From Mycolicibacterium sp. CBMA 226 (lineage in GTDB: Bacteria > Actinomycetota > Actinomycetes > Mycobacteriales > Mycobacteriaceae): a stretch of 64,000 bases of DNA. The notes beneath the pieces were generated by a model, which saw only the letters and a program-made list of their open reading frames with translations, was not told the DNA's origin and made no database searches. The translations under genes were made by a program, and so were the position numbers. Each line of letters starts with the position of its first letter. Position 1 is the stretch's first letter. The stretch is taken from assembly GCF_009729075.1 (NCBI RefSeq), contig NZ_VTGY01000014.1:62001-126000 (forward strand), in the 5' to 3' direction. Below, in pieces: positions 24,761-33,970 of this stretch.

Positions 24761-25696
24761 GTGCCCCAAACACCTGTGCTTGCGCTGCTTGCCCCCGGGC
24801 AGGGATCTCAGACGCCCGGCATGCTCACCCCCTGGTTGGAGCTGCCCGGTGCGGCTGACCGCCTGGCCACCTGGTCGGAGATCAGCGGTCTGGATCTGGC
24901 CCAACTGGGCACCACGGCGACCGCCGAGGAGATCACCGACACCGCGGTGACCCAGCCCCTGGTCGTCGCGGCGACGCTGCTCGCCCACGAAGAGCTGACC
25001 AAGCGTGGCCTGCTGGCCGGCGCCACCACGATCGTGGCCGGTCACTCGGTCGGCGAGATCGCCGCCTACGCCATCGCCGGCGTCATCTCGGCCGACGAAG
25101 CCATCAAGCTCGCCGCCACCCGCGGCGCGGAGATGGCCAAAGCCTGCGCGCTGGAGCCCACCGGCATGGCCGCCGTGCTCGGTGGCGACGAGGCCGAGGT
25201 TCTGGCCCGTCTCGAAGCTCTGGAGCTGGTCCCGGCCAACCGCAACGCGGCGGGGCAGATCGTCGCCGCCGGTGCCGTCTCGGCGCTGGAGAAGCTGGCC
25301 GAGGATCCGCCGGCCAAGGCCCGCGTTCGCGTGCTGGCCACCGCCGGCGCCTTCCACACACACTTCATGGGCTCGGCGCAGGAGCCGTACGCGGCTGCCG
25401 CGGCCACCGTGAGCCCCAGCGAGCCGACCACCACCCTGTTGTCCAACGCCGACGGCCAGCCGGTCGCCGATGCCGCGGACGCCATGGCCAAGCTGGTCGC
25501 CCAAATGACCCGTCCGGTCCGCTGGGACCTGTGCTCGGCCACCCTGCGCGAGCGCTTCGACGGTCAGGAAGTGACCGGCATCATCGAGTTCCCGCCGGCC
25601 GGCACCCTGACCGGCATTGCCAAGCGCGAAGTCAAGGGCGTGCCCACCTTCGCCATCAAGACCCCCGCAGACCTGGACGGACTCACCGAGTTCTGA
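24761..25696 (+). CDS. fabD: Malonyl-CoA:ACP transacylase FabD
   Basis: This enzyme moves malonyl groups from CoA to AcpM and so supplies the extender unit of mycolate chain elongation. It has 311 residues. The acyl-transferase fold opens with LAPGQGSQTPGM, and the nucleophile is Ser96 in G-H-S-V-G. The second histidine lies in the FHTHFM segment. The start is a GTG at 24761 after a 192-base AT-rich promoter region with the MabR-type repeat. It is the first gene of the operon continued by acpM, kasA, kasB and accD6. Confidence 0.95.
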   Translation: MPQTPVLALLAPGQGSQTPGMLTPWLELPGAADRLATWSEISGLDLAQLGTTATAEEITDTAVTQPLVVAATLLAHEELTKRGLLAGATTIVAGHSVGEIAAYAIAGVISADEAIKLAATRGAEMAKACALEPTGMAAVLGGDEAEVLARLEALELVPANRNAAGQIVAAGAVSALEKLAEDPPAKARVRVLATAGAFHTHFMGSAQEPYAAAAATVSPSEPTTTLLSNADGQPVADAADAMAKLVAQMTRPVRWDLCSATLRERFDGQEVTGIIEFPPAGTLTGIAKREVKGVPTFAIKTPADLDGLTEF

Positions 25697-25771
25697 CAGG
25701 CCTGTTTGCCGCAACAACCAACCCGGCACACCAAATCCGGTGTGCCGGCACAACAAAAAGAAGGAGCCATC

Positions 25772-26065
25772 GTGGCTGCCAACCAGGAAGAAATCATCGC
25801 CGGCCTCGCCGAGATCATCGAAGAGGTCACCGGCATCGAGCCGTCTGAGGTGACCCCGGAGAAGTCCTTCGTCGACGACCTGGACATCGACTCGCTGTCG
25901 ATGGTTGAGATCGCCGTTCAGACCGAGGACAAGTACGGCGTGAAGATCCCGGACGAGGACCTGGCCGGCCTGCGCACCGTGGGTGACGTCGTCGCCTACA
26001 TCCAGAAGCTCGAGGAAGAGAACCCCGAGGCTGCTGCCGCGCTGCGCGATAAGTTCAGCAAGTGA
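25772..26065 (+). CDS. acpM: Meromycolate extension acyl carrier protein AcpM
   Basis: The carrier of the growing meromycolate chain in FAS-II. It has 97 residues, longer than ordinary ACPs because of the C-terminal tail ([19 protein letters not shown]) typical of AcpM. The phosphopantetheine site is Ser41 in D-I-D-S-L. The start is the GTG at 25772 with AAGGAG at 25761-25766; the open frame starts earlier but without a ribosome site. Its stop overlaps the GTG of kasA (GTGA), indicating translational coupling. Confidence 0.95.
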   Translation: MAANQEEIIAGLAEIIEEVTGIEPSEVTPEKSFVDDLDIDSLSMVEIAVQTEDKYGVKIPDEDLAGLRTVGDVVAYIQKLEEENPEAAAALRDKFSK

Positions 26066-27312
26066 CCAGGCCTTCCACTGCTAACGGAGGCTTCCCGAAC
26101 GTAGTGGTGACCGCCGTGGAGGCAACCACGGCGCTCGCTGCTGATATCGAGAGCACGTGGAAGGGCCTCCTGGCAGGTGAAAGCGGCATCCGCACGCTCG
26201 AGGACGACTGGGTCGAGAAGTGGGACCTCCCGGTGCGTATCGGTGGCCACCTCGTCGATGACCTCGAGAGCCAGCTGACCCGCGTCGAGTTGCGTCGCAA
26301 CTCGTACGTGCAGCGCATGTCGCTGGTGCTGGCCAGACGGTTGTGGAAGAACGCGGGCGCGCCCGAGGTCGATCCCGACCGCTTCGCGGTCGTGATCGGC
26401 ACCGGACTCGGTGGCGGCGAGAAGATCGTCGAAACCTACGACGCCATGAACGAGGGCGGCATCCGCAAGGTCAGCCCGCTCGCCGTTCAGATGATCATGC
26501 CCAACGGTGCGGCTGCGGTCGCCGGCTTGGAGCTGGGTGCCCGCGCCGGGGTCATCACCCCGGTGTCGGCGTGCTCGTCGGGTTCTGAGGCCATCGCCCA
26601 CGGCTGGCGTCAGATCGTCATGGGTGACGCGGACTTCGCCGTCGTCGGTGGCGTCGAGGGTGCCATCGAAGCACTGCCCATCGCGGCGTTCTCGATGATG
26701 CGCGCCATGTCGACCCGTAACGACGATCCCGCGGCTGCGTCGCGGCCGTTCGACAAGGATCGTGACGGCTTCGTATTCGGCGAGGCCGGCGCGATGATGA
26801 TCATCGAGACCGAAGAGCATGCCCTGGCCCGTGGCGCCAAGCCACTGGCCCGGATCATGGGTGCCGGTATCACCTCGGACGCGTTCCACATGGTGGCCCC
26901 GGCAGACGGCGGTGTTCGCGCCGGCGCCGCAATGAAGCGTGCACTGGAGACCGCCGGCCTCGACGCCAAAGACATTGACCACGTCAATGCCCACGGCACG
27001 GCCACCCCGATCGGTGACACCGCCGAGGCCAATGCCATCCGCGTTGCCGGATGTCAGAACGCCGCGGTGTACGCACCGAAGTCGGCTCTCGGCCACTCCA
27101 TCGGTGCAGTCGGTGCGCTCGAGTCGGTGCTGACGGTGCTCGCATTGCGCGACGGCGTCATCCCCCCGACGCTGAACTACGAAACGCCGGATCCCGAGAT
27201 CGATCTCGATGTTGTTGCGGGCGAGCCTCGTTATGGCGACTTCAAGTACGCCATCAACAACTCGTTCGGTTTCGGTGGACACAATGTCGCCCTGGCCTTT
27301 GGGCGTTATTAA
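26062..27312 (+). CDS. kasA: Beta-ketoacyl-ACP synthase KasA
   Basis: A condensing enzyme of FAS-II that joins acyl-AcpM with malonyl-AcpM in the first elongation rounds. It has 416 residues, the same length as I recall for M. tuberculosis KasA. The catalytic Cys171 is in V-S-A-C-S-S-G-S, and the two active-site histidines are in NAHGTATP and [11 protein letters not shown]. The start GTG overlaps the acpM stop. kasB follows after 22 bases; the two are paralogues that share most motifs. It is essential in mycobacteria and the target of thiolactomycin. Confidence 0.96.
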   Translation: MTRPSTANGGFPNVVVTAVEATTALAADIESTWKGLLAGESGIRTLEDDWVEKWDLPVRIGGHLVDDLESQLTRVELRRNSYVQRMSLVLARRLWKNAGAPEVDPDRFAVVIGTGLGGGEKIVETYDAMNEGGIRKVSPLAVQMIMPNGAAAVAGLELGARAGVITPVSACSSGSEAIAHGWRQIVMGDADFAVVGGVEGAIEALPIAAFSMMRAMSTRNDDPAAASRPFDKDRDGFVFGEAGAMMIIETEEHALARGAKPLARIMGAGITSDAFHMVAPADGGVRAGAAMKRALETAGLDAKDIDHVNAHGTATPIGDTAEANAIRVAGCQNAAVYAPKSALGHSIGAVGALESVLTVLALRDGVIPPTLNYETPDPEIDLDVVAGEPRYGDFKYAINNSFGFGGHNVALAFGRY

Positions 27313-27334
27313 GTCGAAGGGACATTGAGCAGCA

Positions 27335-28603
27335 ATGGCAGGGGTAACCGCACACAGGTTGTCAACGGGGAATGGTCTCCCCAACGTCGTCGTCACCGGC
27401 ATCGCCATGACGACTGCCCTGGCGACCGACGCTGAAACCACGTGGCAGAAGCTCCTTGACGGACAGAGCGGGATCCGGCTCCTCGATGACCCGTTCATCG
27501 AGGAGTACGACCTCCCTGTTCGCATCGGTGGACACCTGCACGAGGATTTCGAAAGCGAACTGACGCGCGTCGAGCTGCGTCGGCTGTCATATCTGCAGAA
27601 AATGTCGACGGTCATCGGCCGGCGAGTCTGGGAGAACGCAGGCTCGCCGGACGTTGATCCGCGCCGGCTCATGGTGTCGATCGGCACCGGTATCGGCTCC
27701 GCCGAAGAGCTGGTCTTCGCCTACGACGGCATGCGTGAACGCGGTCTGCGGGCGGTGTCGCCGCTGGTGGTCCAGATGTTCATGCCGAACGGCGCAGCGG
27801 CTGCCGTCGGATTGGATCGCAAGGCCAAGGCCGGGGTCTCCACCCTGATCTCGGCGTGTGCCTCCGGTTCGGAAGCCATCGCCAACGCCTGGCGCCAGCT
27901 GGTGCTGGGCGAGGCCGACGTCGCCATCTGTGGTGGCGTCGAAACCAAGATCGAGGCAGTGCCGATCGCCGGGTTCGCCCAGATGCGCATCGTGCTGTCC
28001 AACACCAACGACAACCCGGCCGGCGCCTGCCGCCCGTTCGACCGCGACCGCAACGGCTTCGTGTTCGGCGAGGGTGGCGCCATGCTGGTGCTCGAGACCG
28101 AGGAGCACGCCAAGGCCCGCGGCGCCAACATCCTGGCCCGCCTCATGGGCGCCAGCGTGACCTCCGACGGCTACCACATCGTGGCCCCGGACCCCAACGG
28201 TGAGCAGGCCGGCTACGCGATGACCCGCGCCATCGAACTGGCCGGACTCGTGCCGTCGGACGTCGACCACGTCAACGCGCACGCCACCGGCACCAGCGTC
28301 GGCGACGTCGCCGAAGGCGTAGCCATCAACAACGCCATGAAGGGCCACCGCCCCGCGGTGTACGCCCCCAAGTCGGCCCTGGGTCACTCGGTGGGTGCGG
28401 TCGGTGCGGTGGAGTCCATCCTCACCGTGCTCGCGCTGCGCGACGGCGTCATTCCCCCCACACTGAACCTGGAGAACCTGGATCCGGAGATCGATCTGGA
28501 CGTGGTCTCCAAGGCTCCGCGCCACGGCGACTTCAAATACGCAATCAACAACTCATTCGGGTTCGGCGGCCACAACGTCGCACTCGCCTTCGGCAAGTAC
28601 TGA
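27335..28603 (+). CDS. kasB: Beta-ketoacyl-ACP synthase KasB
   Basis: The second condensing enzyme, which carries meromycolates to full length. It has 422 residues. The nucleophile is Cys175 in I-S-A-C-A-S-G-S, with histidines in NAHATGTS and [11 protein letters not shown]. The protein is closely similar to the upstream KasA, so the pair arose by tandem duplication. The ATG at 27335 has a modest AGGGA-type site upstream. accD6 follows after 56 bases with its own AAGGAG, so all five genes read as one operon. Confidence 0.95.
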   Translation: MAGVTAHRLSTGNGLPNVVVTGIAMTTALATDAETTWQKLLDGQSGIRLLDDPFIEEYDLPVRIGGHLHEDFESELTRVELRRLSYLQKMSTVIGRRVWENAGSPDVDPRRLMVSIGTGIGSAEELVFAYDGMRERGLRAVSPLVVQMFMPNGAAAAVGLDRKAKAGVSTLISACASGSEAIANAWRQLVLGEADVAICGGVETKIEAVPIAGFAQMRIVLSNTNDNPAGACRPFDRDRNGFVFGEGGAMLVLETEEHAKARGANILARLMGASVTSDGYHIVAPDPNGEQAGYAMTRAIELAGLVPSDVDHVNAHATGTSVGDVAEGVAINNAMKGHRPAVYAPKSALGHSVGAVGAVESILTVLALRDGVIPPTLNLENLDPEIDLDVVSKAPRHGDFKYAINNSFGFGGHNVALAFGKY

Positions 28604-28659
28604 GCAACCCAAGAGCATCCAGCGCGGACCCCGGGATGGAAGATCAAGGAGATTAGAAA

Positions 28660-30087
28660 ATGACGACAGTGGCACCTGAGGCGACGGCCGCCGAATCACT
28701 TGATCCTCGCGACCCGCTGCTGCGGCTCTCGACCTTCTTCGACCCGGGCAGCGTCAAGCCGCTGCACGAGCGCGACAAGTCGGGCGTCCTGGCCGCCTCC
28801 GGCACCGTCAACGGCGTGCACACCATCGCGTTCGCCACCGACGGCACCGTCATGGGTGGCGCCATGGGCGTCGACGGCTGCGCGCACATCGTCCGTGCCT
28901 ACGACACCGCCATCGACGAGCAGGCCCCCATCGTGGGTATCTGGCACTCGGGTGGCGCGCGTCTGGCCGAGGGTGTGCGCGCGCTGCATGCCGTGGGCCA
29001 GGTCTTCGAGGCCATGATCCGGGCCTCGGGCTACATCCCCCAGATCTCGCTGGTCGTCGGCTTCGCCGCCGGTGGTGCCGCGTACGGCCCCGCCCTGACC
29101 GACGTCATCGTGATGGCCCCCGAGGGCCGCGTCTTCGTCACCGGCCCGGACGTGGTCCGCAGCGTCACCGGTGAGGACGTCGACATGGTCTCGCTCGGTG
29201 GCCCCGACACCCACCACAAGAAGTCGGGTGTGTGCCACATCGTCGCCGACGACGAACTCGACTGCTACGAGCGCGGCCGTCGCCTGGTCGGCCTGTTCAG
29301 CCAGCAGGGTCACTTCGACCGCACCAAGGCCGAGGCCGGCGACACCGACATCAAGGCCCTCATGCCCGAGTCGGCGCGTCGTGCCTACGACGTGCACCCG
29401 ATCGTCGAGGCTCTGCTCGACGAGGGCGTGCCGTTCGAAGAGTTCCAGGCCAAGTGGGCGCCGTCCATCGTGGTCGGTCTGGGCCGCCTCGCCGGTCGCT
29501 CCGTCGGCGTCATCGCCAACAACCCGCTGCGGCTGGGCGGCTGCCTGAACTCCGAAAGCGCCGAGAAGGCAGCACGTTTCGTGCGCCTGTGCGACGCGTT
29601 CGGCATCCCGCTCGTCGTGCTGGTCGACGTCCCGGGCTACCTGCCCGGTGTCGACCAGGAATGGGGCGGCGTCGTTCGCCGCGGCGCCAAGCTGCTGCAC
29701 GCTTTCGGTGAGGCCGAGGTCCCCCGCGTCACCCTGGTGACCCGCAAGATCTACGGCGGCGCGTACATCGCGATGAACTCGCGGTCGCTCGGCGCCACCA
29801 AGGTGTTCGCCTGGCCGGACGCCGAGGTCGCCGTCATGGGTGCCAAGGCTGCCGTCGGCATCCTGCACAAGCGCAAGCTGGCCGCCGTCGAGAACGCCGC
29901 CGAGCGCGAGGCCCTGCACGAAGAGCTGGCCCTCGAGCACGAGCGGATTGCCGGTGGCGTCGACTCCGCCATCGAGATCGGCGTGGTCGACGAGAAGATC
30001 GACCCGGCCCACACCCGGTCGAAGATCACGCAGGCCCTCGCCGAGGCTCCGGCCCGCCGCGGTCGCCACAAGAACATCGCGCTGTAG
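28660..30087 (+). CDS. accD6: Acetyl/propionyl-CoA carboxylase beta subunit AccD6
   Basis: The carboxyltransferase subunit that makes malonyl-CoA for FAS-II with a separate biotinylated alpha subunit (AccA3 in M. tuberculosis). It has 475 residues, close to the 473 I recall for AccD6. Crotonase-fold motifs are visible: the first oxyanion loop G-G-A-A-Y-G-P-A, the second G-G-A-Y-I-A-M-N-S, and FVTGPDVV. AAGGAG lies a short distance upstream of the ATG. It is the last gene of the operon and is followed by a very long hairpin. Confidence 0.95.
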   Translation: MTTVAPEATAAESLDPRDPLLRLSTFFDPGSVKPLHERDKSGVLAASGTVNGVHTIAFATDGTVMGGAMGVDGCAHIVRAYDTAIDEQAPIVGIWHSGGARLAEGVRALHAVGQVFEAMIRASGYIPQISLVVGFAAGGAAYGPALTDVIVMAPEGRVFVTGPDVVRSVTGEDVDMVSLGGPDTHHKKSGVCHIVADDELDCYERGRRLVGLFSQQGHFDRTKAEAGDTDIKALMPESARRAYDVHPIVEALLDEGVPFEEFQAKWAPSIVVGLGRLAGRSVGVIANNPLRLGGCLNSESAEKAARFVRLCDAFGIPLVVLVDVPGYLPGVDQEWGGVVRRGAKLLHAFGEAEVPRVTLVTRKIYGGAYIAMNSRSLGATKVFAWPDAEVAVMGAKAAVGILHKRKLAAVENAAEREALHEELALEHERIAGGVDSAIEIGVVDEKIDPAHTRSKITQALAEAPARRGRHKNIAL

Positions 30088-30117
30088 CTCGTTCGCGAGA
30101 CGGGGGCACCTTCCCGC

Positions 30118-30181
30118 TCGCGAGTAGACGCGAAAACCCCCTAAAACTAGTCGTTTAGGGGGTTTTCGCGTCTACTCGCGA
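30118..30181. terminator. 28-bp perfect hairpin after accD6
   Basis: Bases 30118-30145 are the exact reverse complement of 30154-30181, with an eight-base loop. The arm starts TCGCGAGTAGACGCG and ends CCCCCTAAA. It begins 30 bases after the accD6 stop. There is no terminal T-run, but the stem is exceptionally long and should stop or insulate transcription before the next plus-strand gene. Confidence 0.8.
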
Positions 30182-30214
30182 TGAGGTCTGTCGACAGTGG
30201 GAGTCTGTACAACC

Positions 30215-30862
30215 ATGACGCAACTGGTGAAAGTACAGAACTTCTGCGTATCGGCGGACGGCTTCGGTGCTGGGGCAGGGCAGAGTTTCGAGCGGCCCTT
30301 CGGTCATGCCGACCCGGCGATCCTGGTCGGCTCGTGGGCCGGAGCCACCGCCAGCTGGCCGACCCGCACAGACGAGGGTGGCAGCCGCGGACTGGACGAC
30401 TACCTGGTGCGCGATTTCTCCAACAACATCGGCGCAGAGATCATGGGCGCCAACAAGTTCAGCCCCTACCGCGGGCCGGCCCGGCTCGACTGGCAGGGCT
30501 GGTGGGGCGACGAACCACCGTTCCACACCCCGGTCTTCGTGATGACGCACCACCTGCGGCCGTCGTTCACCTTGTCGGACACCACGTTCCACTTCGTCGA
30601 CGGCTCGCCTGCCGAAGTCTTGGCGCAGGCTCGGGTAGCTGCACAGGGCAAGGACATTCGCATCGGGGGCGGCGCCCAGACCGTCCGGGCGTTTCTCGAT
30701 GCCGGCCTGATCGACACCCTGCACGTGGCGGTATCCCCCACCGTGACGCTCGGCGAGGGCTCACGACTCTGGGAGTCCCCCGACGAGCTGCTCGACCGGT
30801 ACCACCGCGACGTGGTGCCCAGTTCCAGCGGCGTCGTCCATCACTTGTTCTGGCGCCGCTGA
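30215..30862 (+). CDS. RibD C-terminal / dihydrofolate-reductase-like protein
   Basis: About 215 residues with the fold of the RibD C-terminal reductase and bacterial DHFR-like proteins, which bind NADPH. Supporting features are the N-terminal FCVSADGFGAG, a central A-E-I-M-G-A-N-K-F-S-P-Y-R-G segment, T-P-V-F-V-M-T-H-H, and the nucleotide-binding loop K-D-I-R-I-G-G-G-A-Q-T. The ATG at 30215 is preferred over an upstream GTG at 30197. Many such proteins in actinobacteria have no assigned substrate. It stands alone after the accD6 hairpin. Confidence 0.85.
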   Translation: MTQLVKVQNFCVSADGFGAGAGQSFERPFGHADPAILVGSWAGATASWPTRTDEGGSRGLDDYLVRDFSNNIGAEIMGANKFSPYRGPARLDWQGWWGDEPPFHTPVFVMTHHLRPSFTLSDTTFHFVDGSPAEVLAQARVAAQGKDIRIGGGAQTVRAFLDAGLIDTLHVAVSPTVTLGEGSRLWESPDELLDRYHRDVVPSSSGVVHHLFWRR

Positions 30863-30883
30863 ACTTTCACTCGCGACCAGTTG

Positions 30884-31633
30884 CTATCGCGTCGTGTATC
30901 CGCCGTTGGCGAAGATGGTCTGGCCGGTGATCCAGTGGCCCTCGTCGGCGAGGAACACGACGAGCGGAGCAATGTCCTCGATGCGGGTCAGCCGGCCGCC
31001 CATCGCCTGCGACTTGTGGAATGCGACGCGCTCTGGGGTCTCCTGGCCGTAGAAGAAGGGTGTGTCCATGGGGCCGGGGCCGACGTTGTTGACGTTGATG
31101 TCGCGTGCCGCAAACTCTTTCGCCGCGGCGCGGGTGAAGTGCTCGACAGGACTCTTCGCGCCGGCGTAGGTGCTGTACCCGTCGGTGAAGGCCGCCAACA
31201 GCGCCGTCACGATGGTGATCACCGATCCGCCGTCGTTCAGCCGCCGGCCGGCCTGCTGCAGGAAGAAATACGCCGCCTTGGCATTGATGTCGAACATCGA
31301 ATCGTATTCGGCCTCAGTCGTTTCCACGATGGGCTTACGCAGTACCTTGCCGACCGTGTTGATCGCGATGTCGATGCCGCCGAACGCTCCGACCGCCGCG
31401 TCGAACAGCTTCTCGACATTGCCGGGAACCGTGAGGTCGCCCTGAACCTTGATGGCCTTGGCGCCGGCGGACTCGATCGCGGCGACGGTCTGATCAGCAT
31501 CGGCTTCGGTGGCCGCACTGTTGTAGTGCACCGCGACATTGACGCCGCGTGCGCCGAGTGTGGTGCTGATCAGGCCGCCCAGGTTCTTGGCGCCGGCGGC
31601 GACGACTGCTGACTTACCTTCGAGATTGCTCAT
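30884..31633 (-). CDS. SDR family oxidoreductase
   Basis: A classical short-chain dehydrogenase of 249 residues. The NAD(P) site is the G-A-K-N-L-G stretch near residue 14, and the catalytic pair is Tyr156 and Lys160 in Y-A-G-A-K. The usual NNAG is replaced by N-T-V-G, and a threonine appears where the catalytic serine normally sits, so activity should be checked. The ATG at 31631-31633 is chosen because the longer frame runs into the divergent promoter. It is transcribed away from a LysR gene, which probably controls it. Substrate unknown. Confidence 0.88.
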   Translation of the reverse strand: MSNLEGKSAVVAAGAKNLGGLISTTLGARGVNVAVHYNSAATEADADQTVAAIESAGAKAIKVQGDLTVPGNVEKLFDAAVGAFGGIDIAINTVGKVLRKPIVETTEAEYDSMFDINAKAAYFFLQQAGRRLNDGGSVITIVTALLAAFTDGYSTYAGAKSPVEHFTRAAAKEFAARDINVNNVGPGPMDTPFFYGQETPERVAFHKSQAMGGRLTRIEDIAPLVVFLADEGHWITGQTIFANGGYTTR

Positions 31634-31685
31634 GGCGCCCACGCTAGCCACGACCAACCACAAATAGAAACGAAACTTTTCTACC

Positions 31686-31710
31686 TATCCACAAGCAATA
31701 GTTGTAGATA
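31686..31710. promoter_or_regulatory. Imperfect inverted repeat between SDR and LysR genes
   Basis: TATCCACAA (31686-31694), seven bases, TTGTAGATA (31702-31710): nine-base arms with one mismatch. It ends 11 bases before the LysR ATG in the 88-base divergent gap, a usual place for a LysR operator. Confidence 0.5.
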
Positions 31711-31721
31711 AAGTGGTCAAC

Positions 31722-32603
31722 ATGACCAGGCCGTATCCCGATCTGCGTCGGCTGCAGCATTTCCTCGCAGTTGCCGATACCGGCGGATTCACCCGCGCCG
31801 CGGATCAGCTGCATCTCAGTCAGCAGGCCCTGAGCAGCTCCGTCCGCCAGCTCGAAAAGGAGCTGGGTGCAACGCTTTTCGAGCGCGACGGCCGCCGTGT
31901 GACGCTTACCCCCGCGGGCCGGCAACTGCACAGCGACGCCCGCACCCTCCTCGCCGCCGCCCACACCGTCACCGACCACGTGCAGCGGGCCGCCAGTGCC
32001 GCGCGGGAGAACTACGTCGTCGGGCACACCCCCGCCCTCGAGAGCATCGAGGCGTACGCGCTGCTGGAGCCGGTGATCGACGCCTTCGCTGACGTGTCCT
32101 TCACCTTCTGCCAGATGTTCCCCGATCAGCTGTCCCCCGCGCTGCTCGACGGATCGATCCAGCTCGCACTGCGCCGCGGCGTGGTGCCGGACCGCGACCT
32201 TGCCACCGCGGTGCTGGGCTATCACCCGGTGCGCGTGGCGGTGCTGAGTTTGCATCCGCTGGCGCGGCGCGACGCCGTCGACCTCACCGATCTGGCCGAC
32301 GAACGCATCGCGCTCTGGGCGCCGCCCGGCGCGTCGTACTACAGCGATCTGCTGCTCGGCGCCTGCCGACGGGCCGGCTTCGAGCCGGACTACGTGGTGA
32401 GCCGCGTGCAGGGCGCGGCCACCGTGGCCGCTCCTCTGACGACGGGCGCCGTCGCATTCGTGACGCATCCGGTCGGGCCCGTGATGGGCGGCCGGGTGAC
32501 GGTCGTCGACCTACAGCCACCGCTGCTGGTACCGGTGCAGGCCATGTGGCAGCGGCACACCCGCTCGCCGATCCGCGACCTGCTGCTCGCCCAGCAGGGG
32601 TAG
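31722..32603 (+). CDS. LysR-family transcriptional regulator
   Basis: A regulator of 293 residues. The N-terminal winged helix-turn-helix is clear (L-R-R-L-Q-H-F-L-A-V-A-D-T-G-G-F, then AADQLHLSQQALSSSVRQLE, LFERDGRRVTLTPAG), followed by a periplasmic-binding-like effector domain. The ATG at 31722 fits the family; a GTG at 31713 is an alternative. It is divergent from the SDR gene with an 88-base gap holding an inverted repeat, so control of that gene and itself is likely. The inducer is unknown. Confidence 0.9.
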   Translation: MTRPYPDLRRLQHFLAVADTGGFTRAADQLHLSQQALSSSVRQLEKELGATLFERDGRRVTLTPAGRQLHSDARTLLAAAHTVTDHVQRAASAARENYVVGHTPALESIEAYALLEPVIDAFADVSFTFCQMFPDQLSPALLDGSIQLALRRGVVPDRDLATAVLGYHPVRVAVLSLHPLARRDAVDLTDLADERIALWAPPGASYYSDLLLGACRRAGFEPDYVVSRVQGAATVAAPLTTGAVAFVTHPVGPVMGGRVTVVDLQPPLLVPVQAMWQRHTRSPIRDLLLAQQG

Positions 32604-32624
32604 CCCAGTGGTGCCGGACCGACG

Positions 32625-33905
32625 TCAGGCGCGCGCCGCCAGGGCCTCGTCTGCGAGATCGTCGAGTTCCTTGCCCTTGGTCTCGGGTCCGAACAGGTAG
32701 CCCACCACGGTCAGGAGCCAGATGGCGGACAGCGCCAGATAAGGCGCCTGTACGCCGTAGTGACCGATGGCCCAGCCGACGACGGTCGGCGCGGCGATCG
32801 ACACGATGCGGCCGCCGCCGACTGCGACTCCAAATCCCGTGCCCCGCAGCACTGTTGGGAATAGTTCGGAGATGTACGCATCCCCGACTCCCCACAACCA
32901 GCCGAGGGTGGCGATGGATATCGCACCGTAGACCTGGTATTCGGCCAACGAATCCGACGTGGCCGCCAGGATCGCCGAACCGGCCTCGATGACGGCACCG
33001 AGAATCGCCGAGGGACGCCGCCCGAACCTGTCGGCCAGTGCGGTGCCGATGAAGACGAAGACGACCTGCAGCAGGAAGAACACCAGGGCGTAACGAATCG
33101 CGTCGGTGGTCGACGCGTGGAATCGCTTGACGATGTACGTGGTCAGGAACAGGGTGGAACCCCAGTAGCCGACCGCGTTGGCCGTGTAGATCAGCCAGCC
33201 CACGATCAGACGGCGCCGCACACCGGGCAGCTGCCACAGTTTTGCTCTCGCGATGCCCTGCTGCTTTCGCGCCTCGTTGACCTCGGTGTAGCGCGGAGAC
33301 TCCGTAATCCCTTGGCGAACAAGGAACAAGATGATGGCTGGGACGATGGCGACGATGAACGACGATTGCCAGCCGAAACGCGGCACCAGCACCAGCGCGA
33401 CGGCCGCGGCGAGGACGTAGCCGAGCGAGAACAACGAGAAGATCACCCCGCCCACACCGATCGCGCGCGTCTTGGTCGGCCAAACCTCGGCCGTGTAGGG
33501 GGCACCGACCGCGAGCTCGCCCGCGCCGCCCACGCCGGTGAGAAAGCGCAAGCCCGTGAACGCGGCCAGGTTCGTGGTGATGCCGGCCAATGCCGTCGTG
33601 ATGCCGTACAGCAGGATCGAGGCGCCCAGCGTGGTCTTGCGGCCCCACCGGTCGGCGGCGATACCGAAACCGATGGTCCCGATGGTGTAGCCGACCAGGA
33701 AGATCGATCCGATGTAGCCGGCCTGGGCCTCGGTGATCTGCAGGGTCTTCTTGATCTCGGGCAGGACCAAACCGTAGATGTTCACGGCGTACGAGTCGAA
33801 GCCGTACCCCAGTCCCGCCGTCACCGCCACGAACAGCGCCGGTTTGAAAGGCTGCACTTTCCGCGCGGGCGAATCGACTTGTACCTCTTCCAGATTCGCG
33901 GCCAT
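32625..33905 (-). CDS. MFS transporter, sugar/aromatic-acid porter type
   Basis: A membrane transporter of 426 residues with about 12 hydrophobic helices. The MFS motif between TM2 and TM3 is visible as A-D-R-W-G-R-K-T, and its counterpart in the second half as A-D-R-F-G-R-R-P; R-F-L-T-G-V-G-G-A-G-E fits the TM4 signature. It lies 65 bases downstream of the SfnB-like and SsuD genes on the same strand, so uptake of an organosulfur compound is a reasonable inference. The family alone does not fix the substrate. Confidence 0.88.
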   Translation of the reverse strand: MAANLEEVQVDSPARKVQPFKPALFVAVTAGLGYGFDSYAVNIYGLVLPEIKKTLQITEAQAGYIGSIFLVGYTIGTIGFGIAADRWGRKTTLGASILLYGITTALAGITTNLAAFTGLRFLTGVGGAGELAVGAPYTAEVWPTKTRAIGVGGVIFSLFSLGYVLAAAVALVLVPRFGWQSSFIVAIVPAIILFLVRQGITESPRYTEVNEARKQQGIARAKLWQLPGVRRRLIVGWLIYTANAVGYWGSTLFLTTYIVKRFHASTTDAIRYALVFFLLQVVFVFIGTALADRFGRRPSAILGAVIEAGSAILAATSDSLAEYQVYGAISIATLGWLWGVGDAYISELFPTVLRGTGFGVAVGGGRIVSIAAPTVVGWAIGHYGVQAPYLALSAIWLLTVVGYLFGPETKGKELDDLADEALAARA

Positions 33906-33970
33906 GCCGCGACGTTATCGGGTACCGATGAGCCGCCGAATATTCAGAATCCGCAGGATCGCAAGTGCGT

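Noticed and set aside
25996..27687. 563-codon minus-strand frame
   Set aside because: Antisense to kasA and kasB with low-complexity His/Arg/Gly content and no family features.
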